From JACDBZ01 sp036262075 (GTDB lineage: Bacteria; Chloroflexota; Limnocylindria; QHBO01), in NCBI GenBank assembly GCA_036262075.1, contig DATAJO010000025.1, positions 53,090 through 117,089 of the forward strand: DNA of 64,000 nucleotides, written 5' to 3'. Positions 54,986 to 62,597 of the stretch are shown here, one piece after another. The position numbers and the translations under genes are program-made. Under the pieces are notes generated by a model that saw only the letters and a program-made list of their open reading frames with translations, ran no database searches and had not been told where the DNA came from. Position 1 is the first letter of the stretch, and the number at the start of each line of letters is the position of its first letter.

Positions 54986-55521
54986 CTGCGTCCCGCGGAG
55001 GTCGGATCGGCCCAGTCCGGGCCACCGACCCGCATCATCTCCTGGTTCGCAACCGTTGGCAGCAGGTCGGCGACCGACAGGTCGACCCGCAGGTCGGCGC
55101 AGTTCCGCCACGGATGGAGCGTCGGGTCGAGCTCCGCCACCGGCTCGAGGGCGAAGCGCCGCTCGTGGAAGCGCGGGTGCGGCACGATGAGGTCGCGCTC
55201 GGGATCGGTGACGCACTTACCGTCGAAGGCGAGGATGTCGAGGTCGATCACGCGCGGGCCCCAGCGCTCTCCGTCCGGATCCCGCCCGATCGCCAGCTCC
55301 AGGCGCTTCAGCTCGGCCAGGAGGTCGGCCGGCTCGAGATCGGTCTCGAGCTCGAGGGCGGCATTGAGGAAATGCGGCTGATCGGGGTTGTCGCGCGGGG
55401 CCGAGTCGTACAGCGACGAGACGCGGACGACCTGGCCGACCGCTCGCAGCTCGTTGACCGCGGTTCGGAAGGCAACGGCAGGCTCACCGATGTTGCCCCC
55501 CAGACCGATGAACGCGCGCAC
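54982..55521 (-). CDS. folK: 2-amino-4-hydroxy-6-hydroxymethyldihydropteridine pyrophosphokinase
   Basis: A 179-residue HPPK of folate synthesis: FIGLGGNIGEPAVAF at the N-terminus, RVSSLYDSAPRDN, and the core ERWGPRVIDLDILAFDG with ATP/Mg-binding residues; PHPRFHERRFALEPVAELDP follows. The start is GTG at 55521, 9 bases after a TAGAGT box on the minus strand (leaderless-type). No folB or folP neighbour is visible. It overlaps the lipoprotein's end by four bases. Confidence 0.93.
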   Translation of the reverse strand: MRAFIGLGGNIGEPAVAFRTAVNELRAVGQVVRVSSLYDSAPRDNPDQPHFLNAALELETDLEPADLLAELKRLELAIGRDPDGERWGPRVIDLDILAFDGKCVTDPERDLIVPHPRFHERRFALEPVAELDPTLHPWRNCADLRVDLSVADLLPTVANQEMMRVGGPDWADPTSAGRS

Positions 55522-55966
55522 GGTGGACGAACTCTAGCCCATAGACTCCGGCCCGATGGCCGCCCACCACCACCGGTCTCCGCCCTCACCGGCCAGTGTT
55601 CCGCGGGCAAGGCCAAGCTGGCCCTCGGTCTCATGGACCGCTTCAAGCTCGGTCTCCGCGTCGACGCCGACGGCGCGCGCGAGACGGTGACGAGCGGCAC
55701 GGCGGGCACGCTCACTGGACCGATGAGACTCGCGACAGTTCCGCATCGCCGTCCGCGCGTCGGTCGCCCTCAGGTCGGGGGACGCCGATGGCCGGCCTCG
55801 CTGTCGCGATCGTGGTGCCAGGGCCGCCGATATATGCCGCATAAATGATGATTGACGCAGCGCGTGCCTCCACCCATCATTCGCTTGCTCGGTCTGAGAG
55901 CTTGCAAGAGACCTGGCGCTCGATCGCCCATTGACTTTCCTTGCCACTCACATGTACGGAGGTCCG
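55522..55966. other. Gene-poor transition from core genome to accessory region
   Basis: About 445 bases with no supported gene. A TAGACT-ATG arrangement at 55545-55558 opens a 44-codon low-complexity frame, and a second frame (KLALGLMDRFKLGLRVDADG) suggests the remnant of a gene, but neither is convincing. GC drops toward the protease gene and a GATATAT segment occurs at about 55829. Confidence 0.5.
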
Positions 55967-57292
55967 ATGCGACGTCGGTTTAGTTGGGGCTCGATCGCCG
56001 TAGCGCTCGTCCTGCAAACGCTGATGTTGACCGGCGTCGTGGCTTCCGAGCCGGGGATGGATTTCAGCGAAGCGCTTCGATTTCGAGCCGAGTTTGGCCT
56101 GCCTGCCGGCGAAGCCTATGTCAAGGCCGTCGCAGCGCGCTCCGATGTGTCGCTAGCCTGGGGCGTTCCTCTCACTCCCGCCGAGGCGGCCGAGATGGAT
56201 CGGCGCGCCAGATTGGCCGACGGCATGGAGGCGCTCAATGCGCGCGCCGCCACGATCCCCGAGCTTGGCGCGGTGTACTTCGATCAGCGGGCAGGCGGTG
56301 AAATCGTCGTCGCCATTGCCGGCGATCCGGCGCCTCACCGGGCGGCGCTCAGTCGGCTAGCACCGGAGGGCGCTTCCGTGCGGATGGAACGGGTCGCATA
56401 CAGCCTTCGGCAGTTGCTAGATACGCAGGCTGCGATCCTTGGTGATCGCGATGAGCTGTCCAGCGCTGGCATCGTCATAAATTCTGTAACGGCCGACGAG
56501 TCCGGCAATCGAGTCGAGGTTGGCGTCGACGGAGATCTAACCGCCGCGGCTGCGTTCCTCAGCGAAAGATATGGCATGACGATTCACGCCTTCGCCGGCG
56601 GTGCAGGACACGTGACCGCGTGTACGGATCGGTACAACTGCGTGGGTCCTCCCCTTAGAGGTGGGATTGCCAGCTGGACACCGGGAGCTGCCAATGCCAC
56701 GTGCTCCTTTGCCTTCATTGTCAATCAGGCGGGCACGCAGCGGATGTTGACGGCCGGACACAACCCGTGTGGCATCGCCGGCCAGTACAAGCACGACGGG
56801 CACGTCGTCGGTACGCAGAAGACTCGCTCGTGGTTCGCCGGAGACGGCAATGAAACGGCGGACGCGGCCACTGTCGGCGACCTCACCGACACCCAGGACA
56901 GCCGCTGGCTCATGATGTCGTGCGGAGGCTGCTACATGACGATGCTCGGCGCCCAGGGAGCTGACAACGAGAACATTCCTGTGTGCTTAAGCGCTCGTAT
57001 GGCGGTGGGTATTCGGTGCGGCACGATGATCAACAAGAATGTAGGCATCTGCTTCGACGAAGGCTGCCTGCTCGCCCAACGAGAGGCGACCTACTCAATC
57101 TGGGTGGGTGACAGCGGCGGTGCGGCCTTCTCCCAGACCGGCCACGCTTACGGCGTTCAGTCGTCCTGCATTGATCGCACCGGCGACGGGGCATGCTCGC
57201 AAGGCAATACCGCAGACAACGCCCTCTACAGTCACATCCAGAACGTCTTCGTCGAACTGGGTGGCAACATGAGCATCTACACCGGAGGGTGA
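55967..57292 (+). CDS. Secreted chymotrypsin-like (S1) serine protease with propeptide
   Basis: A 441-residue exported protease. An ATG after GGAGG gives a signal peptide (LVLQTLMLTGVVA), a pro-region of about 190 residues and an S1-type catalytic domain. The triad is visible in order: His in LTAGHNP, Asp in ETADAATV and Ser in GDSGGAAF, with substrate-pocket residues before it. Cysteines (ACTDRYNC, CGGCYM, CFDEGC) suggest several disulfides. The layout matches alpha-lytic protease or streptogrisin-like enzymes. Base usage is less GC-biased than in the core genes; the region looks acquired. A small membrane protein gene follows four bases later. Confidence 0.85.
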   Translation: MRRRFSWGSIAVALVLQTLMLTGVVASEPGMDFSEALRFRAEFGLPAGEAYVKAVAARSDVSLAWGVPLTPAEAAEMDRRARLADGMEALNARAATIPELGAVYFDQRAGGEIVVAIAGDPAPHRAALSRLAPEGASVRMERVAYSLRQLLDTQAAILGDRDELSSAGIVINSVTADESGNRVEVGVDGDLTAAAAFLSERYGMTIHAFAGGAGHVTACTDRYNCVGPPLRGGIASWTPGAANATCSFAFIVNQAGTQRMLTAGHNPCGIAGQYKHDGHVVGTQKTRSWFAGDGNETADAATVGDLTDTQDSRWLMMSCGGCYMTMLGAQGADNENIPVCLSARMAVGIRCGTMINKNVGICFDEGCLLAQREATYSIWVGDSGGAAFSQTGHAYGVQSSCIDRTGDGACSQGNTADNALYSHIQNVFVELGGNMSIYTGG

Positions 57293-57296
57293 GTGG

Positions 57297-57743
57297 ATGC
57301 GTACATGGCTTATCATCTTGACGCTTCTCACCACGCTCGGCGATGCGCCGGCCGTCGAAGGGCAAGAAGCCCTGGTGGAATGCACCGCACCGGATGGCCA
57401 GCTCTTCGTGTGCGGACAGCTCGCCCTGTATCTCGAGCCGTCGGCGGATGTCGACGTCGTGCTTGACGCTTGCGATCCGCCTCCGCTGAGCGTGACCGCC
57501 TCCGGATCGGACGCTGCCACCGGAACGTTGATCTATCACCTCGAGGTCCCCATGGGCAGCGAGCTCGACCTTCGCGAGTGCTACGAGGCGCAGATTGGCA
57601 CCGAGGCAGCCGAGCTGTATGGCGTCGGTGAGCTGACGCCGAACACCGCAGTGCCGCCGCCTTCATCATGGGTCGCTGTGGGCCTGCTTCTGCTGTGCGG
57701 TGCGGCCCTACTCGCATGGCGGAGCCGGGTTCGGAGCCGATAG
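57297..57743 (+). CDS. Secreted protein with C-terminal membrane anchor, protease partner
   Basis: A 148-residue protein: signal peptide (LIILTLLTTLGDAPA), extracellular domain of about 95 residues with four cysteines (VECTAPD, FVCGQ, DACDPP, ECYEA) and a C-terminal hydrophobic helix with basic tail (PPPSSWVAVGLLLLCGAALL...RSRVRSR). The end resembles a sorting-type membrane anchor but lacks LPxTG. The four-base gap to the protease gene suggests co-expression and perhaps a protease-tethering or inhibitory role. Family unknown. Confidence 0.65.
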   Translation: MRTWLIILTLLTTLGDAPAVEGQEALVECTAPDGQLFVCGQLALYLEPSADVDVVLDACDPPPLSVTASGSDAATGTLIYHLEVPMGSELDLRECYEAQIGTEAAELYGVGELTPNTAVPPPSSWVAVGLLLLCGAALLAWRSRVRSR

Positions 57744-57923
57744 CCCGCTGCGCGATCATGTGCGGCGACGACGTTGTTGGAGCCGGCGGTCTGCGCGGGG
57801 CCGAACCGCGACCTTCTCATCGCGCGCGGTAATGGGCTGATAATCGGCCGGCGCTAGCATCGGTGCCCTGCCATCGGTGACCGGAACCGACAGCGGCAAC
57901 CCGGTGCGTGAGAGGGACGTGGA

Positions 57924-57980
57924 TTGTCCGAGAAGAAGTACGCGTACCCTCTGATCCTCAACAAGGTCACCTATTACGCC
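57924..57980 (+). repeat. Array element copy 1 (57 bp)
   Basis: First full copy of a conserved element: TTG start, reading frame encoding xxxKYAYPLILNKVTYYA, and 18-bp core AAGGTCACCTATTACGCC at 57963-57980. Differences to the other copies fall mostly at third codon positions. Its end overlaps the stop codon of the minus-strand 113-residue gene. Confidence 0.85.
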
Positions 57981-58315
57981 ATTCCGGCGTGGGCTCGGAC
58001 TGCGTACTGGACCGGATCGCTCTCGGACTCGGGGATGGACGTCCAACGTAGATTTGCCCCGAACTGGTGTGCCGCCTGGTCCTTGGCCTCCTCGACGGAT
58101 CGGTGCCACGTATCCCCGGCGAACTCACCGTTGGCGGTGAGACCGAGCAGGAAGACTCCCTCAGGCCGTTCGTCTATGACGACCAGGTCGGGGCGCGGCA
58201 TCGAGCCGAGAGGTAACGAGGACCTCACGGGCGCCCATAGGCGAGCGGTCATGAGCGCGAGACTAGGCCAAGGCGACCACAACTCCAAGCGGGCAACCAC
58301 CTGAGGATCGTGCAT
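57974..58315 (-). CDS. Array unit 1: small conserved-looking protein
   Basis: A 113-residue soluble protein on the minus strand whose ATG at 58315 abuts element copy 2 and whose stop lies in copy 1. An internal ATG (MPRPDLVVIDE) may be the true start. The central part (GVFLLGLTANGEFAGDTWHRSVEEAKDQAAHQFG) resembles short uncharacterised proteins with a GDTWH motif and a QA-rich helix that I recall from other bacteria, but no function is known. It is the single gene between two array elements. Confidence 0.6.
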   Translation of the reverse strand: MHDPQVVARLELWSPWPSLALMTARLWAPVRSSLPLGSMPRPDLVVIDERPEGVFLLGLTANGEFAGDTWHRSVEEAKDQAAHQFGANLRWTSIPESESDPVQYAVRAHAGMA

Positions 58316-58371
58316 TGTCCGACATCAAATATGCCTACCCTCTGATTCTCAACAACGTCACCTTTTACGCG
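58315..58371 (+). repeat. Array element copy 2 (57 bp)
   Basis: Second full copy, with core ACGTCACCTTTTACGCG (58354-58371). The frame encodes LSDIKYAYPLILNNVTFYA and continues to a stop at 58399-58401 (28 codons in all). In the CATTG at its left edge the plus TTG and minus ATG share bases. Confidence 0.85.
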
Positions 58372-58406
58372 GTTCGCTCGGTTTCAGCGGCTGTAGACTA
58401 GAGCCC

Positions 58407-58649
58407 ATGGATTCGGCCGACGAACTCACCAGCGCGTGGCGTGCAACGCAAGATCGCCTGCCAAGCGGCTGGACCTTGGATGGCATCCGCTGCACGTCGA
58501 CCGGGCTCGCTCCGCAAGACCGCGGTGAAGGTTGGCGTGCGCTGGCCCTCGGTCCGGATGGACAGTCCATCGAGGTGGAGGGCGACGACGCTGAAGCGGC
58601 GCTGCGCGAGCTGGCACGCACGATCGAGGGACTCACCTCGGCCGAGTGA
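58407..58649 (+). CDS. Array unit 2: small acidic protein
   Basis: An 80-residue acidic soluble protein (MDSADELTSAWRATQDRL...). The ATG lies seven bases after TAGACT, a leaderless-type arrangement; this -10 overlaps the stop of the element-encoded frame. The sequence (GWTLDGIRCTSTGLAP, GWRALALGPDGQSIEVEG, AALRELARTIEGL) looks like short hypothetical proteins, without a known role. It is plus-strand, unlike its neighbours in the array. Confidence 0.6.
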   Translation: MDSADELTSAWRATQDRLPSGWTLDGIRCTSTGLAPQDRGEGWRALALGPDGQSIEVEGDDAEAALRELARTIEGLTSAE

Positions 58650-58669
58650 AGAAGGTCACCCATTACGCG
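58649..58669 (+). repeat. Array element copy 3, partial (core only)
   Basis: AAGAAGGTCACCCATTACGCG aligns with the 3' end of the other copies (AACAAGGTCACCTATTACGCC); the upstream half is replaced by the end of the preceding gene. The frame gives KKVTHYA in place of NKVTYYA. The conserved core occupies 58652-58669. Confidence 0.7.
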
Positions 58670-58678
58670 TCGCTCGAG

Positions 58679-58909
58679 TTACCGGCCTCGGTAACGAGTG
58701 AGCAGGTAGGGAATGACCCCGATGACGATGAAGGCGCCGAAGGCAAACAGTGGCGCCCAGATGTCCCCGGTCACGATGTAGAGCGCCAGAAGAAAGCCCG
58801 CAAAAACCAGCGCAACCTGGCCGCGATTGAGCGGATAGCGCCAGAACCGGCGGAGCGCGTCGAACACGTGATGAGCATACCGGGCCGATTCAGACAGGAG
58901 GCGGTCCAT
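58679..58909 (-). CDS. Array unit 3: small membrane protein
   Basis: A 76-residue protein whose ATG at 58909 abuts the fourth element and whose stop is ten bases from the partial element. A basic N-terminal part (RRFWRYPLNRGQ) is followed by two membrane helices (VALVFAGFLLALYIV, APLFAFGAFIVIGVIPYLL) and the tail TRYRGR. Family unknown. The plus-strand frame opposite it is judged shadow. Confidence 0.62.
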   Translation of the reverse strand: MDRLLSESARYAHHVFDALRRFWRYPLNRGQVALVFAGFLLALYIVTGDIWAPLFAFGAFIVIGVIPYLLTRYRGR

Positions 58910-58965
58910 TGCCGGACCACAAGTACGCCTACCCTCTGATTCTTAACAAGGTCACCTATTACGCC
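58909..58965 (+). repeat. Array element copy 4 (57 bp), next to the recombinase gene
   Basis: Fourth copy: TTG start at 58909-58911, frame LPDHKYAYPLILNKVTYYAI, core AAGGTCACCTATTACGCC at 58948-58965. It is 47 bases before the serine recombinase start and could be the attachment site used by that enzyme. The centre AGGTCACCT is an odd palindrome. Confidence 0.85.
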
Positions 58966-59012
58966 ATAATGCGATCCCGCCCGGCTAAGGCGAGAGATAC
59001 GGAGGGATCGCG

Positions 59013-60269
59013 ATGGCAACCCCGGCCGCCTACCTGAGGAAGTCCAAGGACGCCGCGACCAAGGCCGAGCACCTCGAGCGGCTGCTGTCCACCGTCCGAG
59101 CCCACGGCCACAACGGCGACACGCGGGTCTACGACGACTGGGCCCGGTCCGGCGACCAGGGCAAGCTCTCCAGCCGGACCGACTGGCGCAGGCTGTGCGA
59201 GGCGATCGAGCGCGGAGACCACGACGTCGTCTTCATGAATGACCTAGACCGCGGCGGGCGCTCGCTGGAGGAGTGGCTGAGGTTCATCCGGGTCGCCCGC
59301 GAGCACGGGGTGCGGGTGATCGCTGGCGGCCTGGACTACTCGGCCCCCGAGAACAAGGACCGCCTCGTCTTCGAGGCTTGGCTCGCGGAGCGCGAGCTAG
59401 ACGCCGCGAAGCGCCGGGCGGCCGAGACGATGAGGATGCGCCGGCGCCGCGGCGACGCGGTGGGCGGGGCGCCGTACGGCAAGCGGTTCGCGAAGGACGA
59501 GCGGGGAGTCGTCGTTCTGGTGGACGACCCTAATCGGCCGGTCGGCCCGGTCCTCGACGCCATTCGGGAGAGCCGGGGCAACGTCATGGAGGCTGTGCGG
59601 CTGCTGAACGATCGCCGGGTGCCGTCCAAGTACGGGAAGGCGTGGTCGGATGCGGCCTTGCGCCACACCCTTCGACGCTTGGGGGCGATGCCGCCCGACA
59701 CGAGGAAGGTCAGGCGCACAAGGACCGGTGCCATGCGGGAGCCGTCGGCCTTGGCCAAGCTCGTGAGGTGCCACTGCGGCCAGATCATGACCCCGGTCGA
59801 CTCCGCCGGAAGGCTGTACTGCTACATCGGCCAGCGGCAGGGCCTTGCCCGGCACGGCCGCTATGGGGCGACCCAGCGCCGGGTGCTTGACCTCCTGCGG
59901 GCGGAGACCGAGGGCCGGCGCGAGGAGAAAGGCCGGGTCATCCACTCGTCTGGCGCCGGGGCGGCCGAGCGGCGCGCCGCCCTAGAGGAGGAGCTGAGGC
60001 GCCTAGGTGTGGCGTACCGGGCGGGCGCCGTCGATGACAAGGAGTTCCTATCCGAGTCCGGCAGACTCCGCGGGCTCGTGAATGAGGCCAAGGCCGACGA
60101 GGATGCGGAGGACGAGGCGGTGTCGATCCGCGTCAGGCTGACGGGGCCGCTCGTCCACTGGGACCGGCTGGCTCACGACCCTGTTGGTGTCGGGGCGGAA
60201 CTGCGCGCCCTGTTCCGCGAGGTCCGGATGGACGAAGCAATGCAGGCAGTCGAGGCCGTCTGGCGGTAG
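59013..60269 (+). CDS. Large serine recombinase/integrase
   Basis: A 418-residue protein. The resolvase N-terminal domain contains AAYLRKSKDAATK with the catalytic Ser (YxRxS), RTDWRRLCEAIERGDHD and an arginine-rich LDRGGRSLEEW; a recombinase domain (KRFAKDERGVVVLVDDPNRPVGP) and a zinc-ribbon-like region (RCHCGQIMTP...RLYCYI, with one usual cysteine not visible) follow, and a Glu/Arg coiled coil ends the chain. The length is somewhat short for large serine integrases but all parts are present. Start ATG after GGAGGGATCGCG. It lies directly after the last array element. Confidence 0.9.
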   Translation: MATPAAYLRKSKDAATKAEHLERLLSTVRAHGHNGDTRVYDDWARSGDQGKLSSRTDWRRLCEAIERGDHDVVFMNDLDRGGRSLEEWLRFIRVAREHGVRVIAGGLDYSAPENKDRLVFEAWLAERELDAAKRRAAETMRMRRRRGDAVGGAPYGKRFAKDERGVVVLVDDPNRPVGPVLDAIRESRGNVMEAVRLLNDRRVPSKYGKAWSDAALRHTLRRLGAMPPDTRKVRRTRTGAMREPSALAKLVRCHCGQIMTPVDSAGRLYCYIGQRQGLARHGRYGATQRRVLDLLRAETEGRREEKGRVIHSSGAGAAERRAALEEELRRLGVAYRAGAVDDKEFLSESGRLRGLVNEAKADEDAEDEAVSIRVRLTGPLVHWDRLAHDPVGVGAELRALFREVRMDEAMQAVEAVWR

Positions 60270-60396
60270 TCGCCTTTCCAAGCTAGCTTTTTAGCTCCTC
60301 GCGTCGGTTGCTAAGCTCGACCACCGGCGGTGATCCTCCTTGCGCCAGGCGGGTCCTGCAGGCCGACCTGGCCTAGCAAGAGGAGGCCAATCGAAT

Positions 60397-60708
60397 ATGG
60401 CCAAGAACTCCATGTCAGCCCGCCTCGCCGAGCTGGCAGTCGATGAGAACTGGTACCAGCCCAGGCCGTCGAGCGCGCCCAAGGTTGTCGGGTCGGTCCC
60501 GTACCTCACGGCCGCCGTCGAGCTCCTGGTCCAGCGCAACATCTGGCAGGGGCACCTCAGCCAGGACGAGATGCAGCAGCTCATCGAGCTGCTCCGGCAG
60601 GCCGCCCGGCATCTCGATGATGTCGCCACCAGGGCAGCGTTCTACGCAGCGCTCGACACCGCTGGGGTCGTCTGGTCCGCCATGGTCCGCCAGGAGTACC
60701 CCGCATGA
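60397..60708 (+). CDS. Small helical protein of the integrated element
   Basis: A 103-residue protein after AGAGGAGG. Mostly helical (MSARLAELAVDENWYQP, LTAAVELLVQRNIWQGHLSQDEMQQLIELLRQAARHLDDV), with no membrane segment. Family unknown; in this position it may be a DNA-binding or regulatory protein. It overlaps the next small gene by four bases (ATGA). Confidence 0.6.
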   Translation: MAKNSMSARLAELAVDENWYQPRPSSAPKVVGSVPYLTAAVELLVQRNIWQGHLSQDEMQQLIELLRQAARHLDDVATRAAFYAALDTAGVVWSAMVRQEYPA

Positions 60709-60851
60709 GCTGCAGATGCCGATGCGGCTGCACCGTCTACAGCCGAACCAGGGCCGTCTGCCACCACTGCGATCGGGGCCTCTGTGTCGGGGTCCTGACC
60801 GCCCTCGACAAGCGCCGGGTGCGAGCCATGCAGAGCTCGCTCCGGCCCTAG
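60705..60851 (+). CDS. Cysteine-rich 48-residue mini-protein
   Basis: A 48-residue protein opening MSCRCRCGCTVYSRTRAVCHH and continuing CDRGLCVG, with seven cysteines, compatible with a small zinc ribbon or knuckle (CRCGC...CHHC). The C-terminal half is basic (DKRRVRAMQSSLRP). It overlaps the preceding gene by four bases. Too short for a confident family call; a nucleic-acid-binding zinc peptide is plausible. Confidence 0.55.
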   Translation: MSCRCRCGCTVYSRTRAVCHHCDRGLCVGVLTALDKRRVRAMQSSLRP

Positions 60852-60990
60852 CCCAAACCCCATTAGCGCCGGGGGCGGCCGCCGTGCCGTCCCCGGCATC
60901 GCCCTGCCAAGCGGCAGGAGGAGAAGGTCTTTGATTCATTCGATCCAAGCCCGCCGGCGGAGAGGCGGCCGACCGCCGTACGTTCTTCGC

Positions 60991-61311
60991 ATGACAAGGG
61001 AGAAGAACGCAGCGGCGGACGGCCGGACCCGCTCCGCTGATCGTATGTCGGCGGCCGAGTGGGTCGCGGCCGAGCAGGCCCGGGCCGGGCTGACGCGCCG
61101 GGCCATGGGCGAGGCGCTCGGCGTCCACGCACAGGCCGTCTACCAGCTCCGAACCGGGAGGTGGGTCCCCAGCCGCGAGCGCCTGGCCGAACTTCGGGCT
61201 GCCTTCGAGGCCTGGCTGCTCCTCAATGATCCGCCGGGGCCGGGCGCGGCCGGAGGTTTGAGCTCCTCCCCCGCCGCGGCCGGGCCCCGGCTCCCCGAGG
61301 CAGGGCGATGA
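60991..61311 (+). CDS. Helix-turn-helix DNA-binding protein
   Basis: A 106-residue protein, start at ATG 60991 (an ATG at 60931 gives a basic extension). The HTH is visible at about residues 35-70: AEQARAGLTRRAMGEALG followed by VHAQAVYQLRTGRWVPSRERL, similar to XRE-type or transcription-regulator helices. The C-terminal tail is Pro/Ala/Gly-rich. A TACGTT box lies just before the start. It overlaps the next gene (ATGA) and may regulate it. Confidence 0.68.
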   Translation: MTREKNAAADGRTRSADRMSAAEWVAAEQARAGLTRRAMGEALGVHAQAVYQLRTGRWVPSRERLAELRAAFEAWLLLNDPPGPGAAGGLSSSPAAAGPRLPEAGR

Positions 61312-62168
61312 GCGGGCGCGTCTGCTGGGCCTGCGGCAACCCGGCGCCCCCCGATCTCGTGTGGGGTCCCGAGTGGGCGTATGAGCTGAAGGACAAGCTG
61401 GTCCACCCCCTCTGGGAGGAGTGCGACGAGTGCCGGGCACGCGTCTGCGAGGAAGACGACTCCATGACAGTGGAGGAGTGGGTCACGCACCAGGAGTCGC
61501 CCGACGCCCCGCATCACCGGTGCCACCACTGGGGGAGCGACTGCCCGCCGCTGGCGCAGGGCCACGGCGTCTGCATGTCCTGCAAGCACGCCCTTCCCCT
61601 GAGGGCCCTCGCCCTGGCGGAGGAGCACCTGAGCCTGCGCACCTACAAGCGGCGGGACGGCACCGAGGTCGAGGACTTCGAGGTGATCGGCTCGCCCCGG
61701 CCGCGCGGCACCTATGCCGGCCCGAGGACGTGGCGCGAGGCCGATCGGCGCGACCAGATCACCGTGCCCGAGGGGACGCAGCACGTCGTCATCGAGGCGG
61801 ATCGGCAAGGCGAGCCCTACCGGCTCTGCCGCGCGTGCATCGAGCTGATCCGGGAGCACAACAGCATCCGGCCCGACCCCGACTACGCGCCGGCGGCCGG
61901 GCGCAGCGCCCAGGAGCAGGCGGACGACCTCATGACCGGAGCGTCCGAGGAGCGGCTGGCCAAGGTGCCGGCCGGGGAGTGGATGGACGGGGCGGCCCTC
62001 GGGTCGGCCTGGTCGGTCACCCCGCGCCGGGCGAAGCAGATCGCGGACGAGCACGTCCGCGCCGGGCGCATGGAGACCGAGACCCGCCCCACGCCGGGCG
62101 GCGGCAAGCCCACCAGGGTCTACCGTCTGGCGACGTCGGAGCCCGCAGACGATGGCGCCGACGAATAG
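61308..62168 (+). CDS. Multi-zinc protein with C-terminal winged-helix-like domain
   Basis: A 286-residue protein. CxxC pairs appear at the N-terminus (CWACGNP), at CDECRARVC, at CMSCKH and at CRACIE, suggesting two or more zinc sites. From about residue 215 a winged-helix-like segment follows (GAALGSAWSVTPRRAKQIADEHVRAGRMETE..., THVYRL-like end). It may bind the CAACGGAA repeat locus located directly downstream (start 62174) as an initiator or autoregulator. The start overlaps the HTH gene's stop. Confidence 0.6.
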   Translation: MSGRVCWACGNPAPPDLVWGPEWAYELKDKLVHPLWEECDECRARVCEEDDSMTVEEWVTHQESPDAPHHRCHHWGSDCPPLAQGHGVCMSCKHALPLRALALAEEHLSLRTYKRRDGTEVEDFEVIGSPRPRGTYAGPRTWREADRRDQITVPEGTQHVVIEADRQGEPYRLCRACIELIREHNSIRPDPDYAPAAGRSAQEQADDLMTGASEERLAKVPAGEWMDGAALGSAWSVTPRRAKQIADEHVRAGRMETETRPTPGGGKPTRVYRLATSEPADDGADE

Positions 62169-62173
62169 CGCCG

Positions 62174-62359
62174 CAACGGAAATCGGCAACGGTTTCCATT
62201 GTCGACTTCCATTGCCCGCCCCTGGACGAGCAACGGAAATGAGCAACGGAAGCGCGCCACCCCCTTATAGGGGGGCGCTTCCGATTGCCATTGCCATTGT
62301 GAGGGGGACAACGGCAACGGAAGCGGACCGAGCCGATCGCCCGGCTTCCATTGCCGTTG
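62174..62359. repeat. Dense direct and inverted repeat locus (CAACGGAA/TTCCATTG)
   Basis: Forward units CAACGGAA or CAACGGTT at 62174, 62187, 62231, 62244 and 62309 (as CAACGGCAACGGAA); reverse units TTCCATTG at 62194, 62207, TTCCGATTGCCATTGCCATTG at 62279-62299 and TTCCATTGCCGTTG at 62346. A CCCCC-TTATA-GGGGG hairpin sits at 62260-62274. Iteron-like, AT-richer than surroundings; candidate origin, partition or operator region. Confidence 0.8.
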
Positions 62360-62364
62360 TGGGG

Positions 62365-62532
62365 TCAGGCGCCGATGAGGCGGGCGGCCTGCGCCGGGCT
62401 GATGCGCCGGCCTGTCGGTCGATAGACCAGGGTGCGGTCGTCGGCCCAGCGCACGGAGCGCGAGACGGAGACCGCGATCGGGTCGGTGCCGCGGACGCGG
62501 CGATGGCTGGGTGCGGGCAGGGCGAGGGTCAA
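62365..62532 (-). CDS. Small basic protein on the opposite strand
   Basis: A 55-residue protein (TLALPAPSHRRVRGTDPIAVS...RISPAQAARLIGA). The TTG at 62532 is preceded by GAAGGAGG at six bases, a good ribosome site. Family unknown; it is transcribed toward the repeat locus. Confidence 0.5.
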   Translation of the reverse strand: MTLALPAPSHRRVRGTDPIAVSVSRSVRWADDRTLVYRPTGRRISPAQAARLIGA

Positions 62533-62597
62533 GGCTGTTCCTCCTTCATGGATGGGGCGCCCTCGATCGTACGGCGGCATCAGGGCGGATCGGGCAG

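Noticed and set aside
55534..55947. Minus-strand 137-residue frame near folK
   Set aside because: Low-complexity sequence without motif; overlaps the folK start region and the protease leader.
58646..58939. Plus-strand frame from the partial element
   Set aside because: Overlaps a minus-strand protein with clear membrane helices and start at the element edge; its own sequence is hydrophilic shadow after the first ten codons.
57924..58965. Integron attC sites as explanation for the array elements
   Set aside because: No GTTRRRY/RYYYAAC pair or typical attC fold is visible, and no tyrosine integrase (IntI) is present; the neighbouring enzyme is a serine recombinase.
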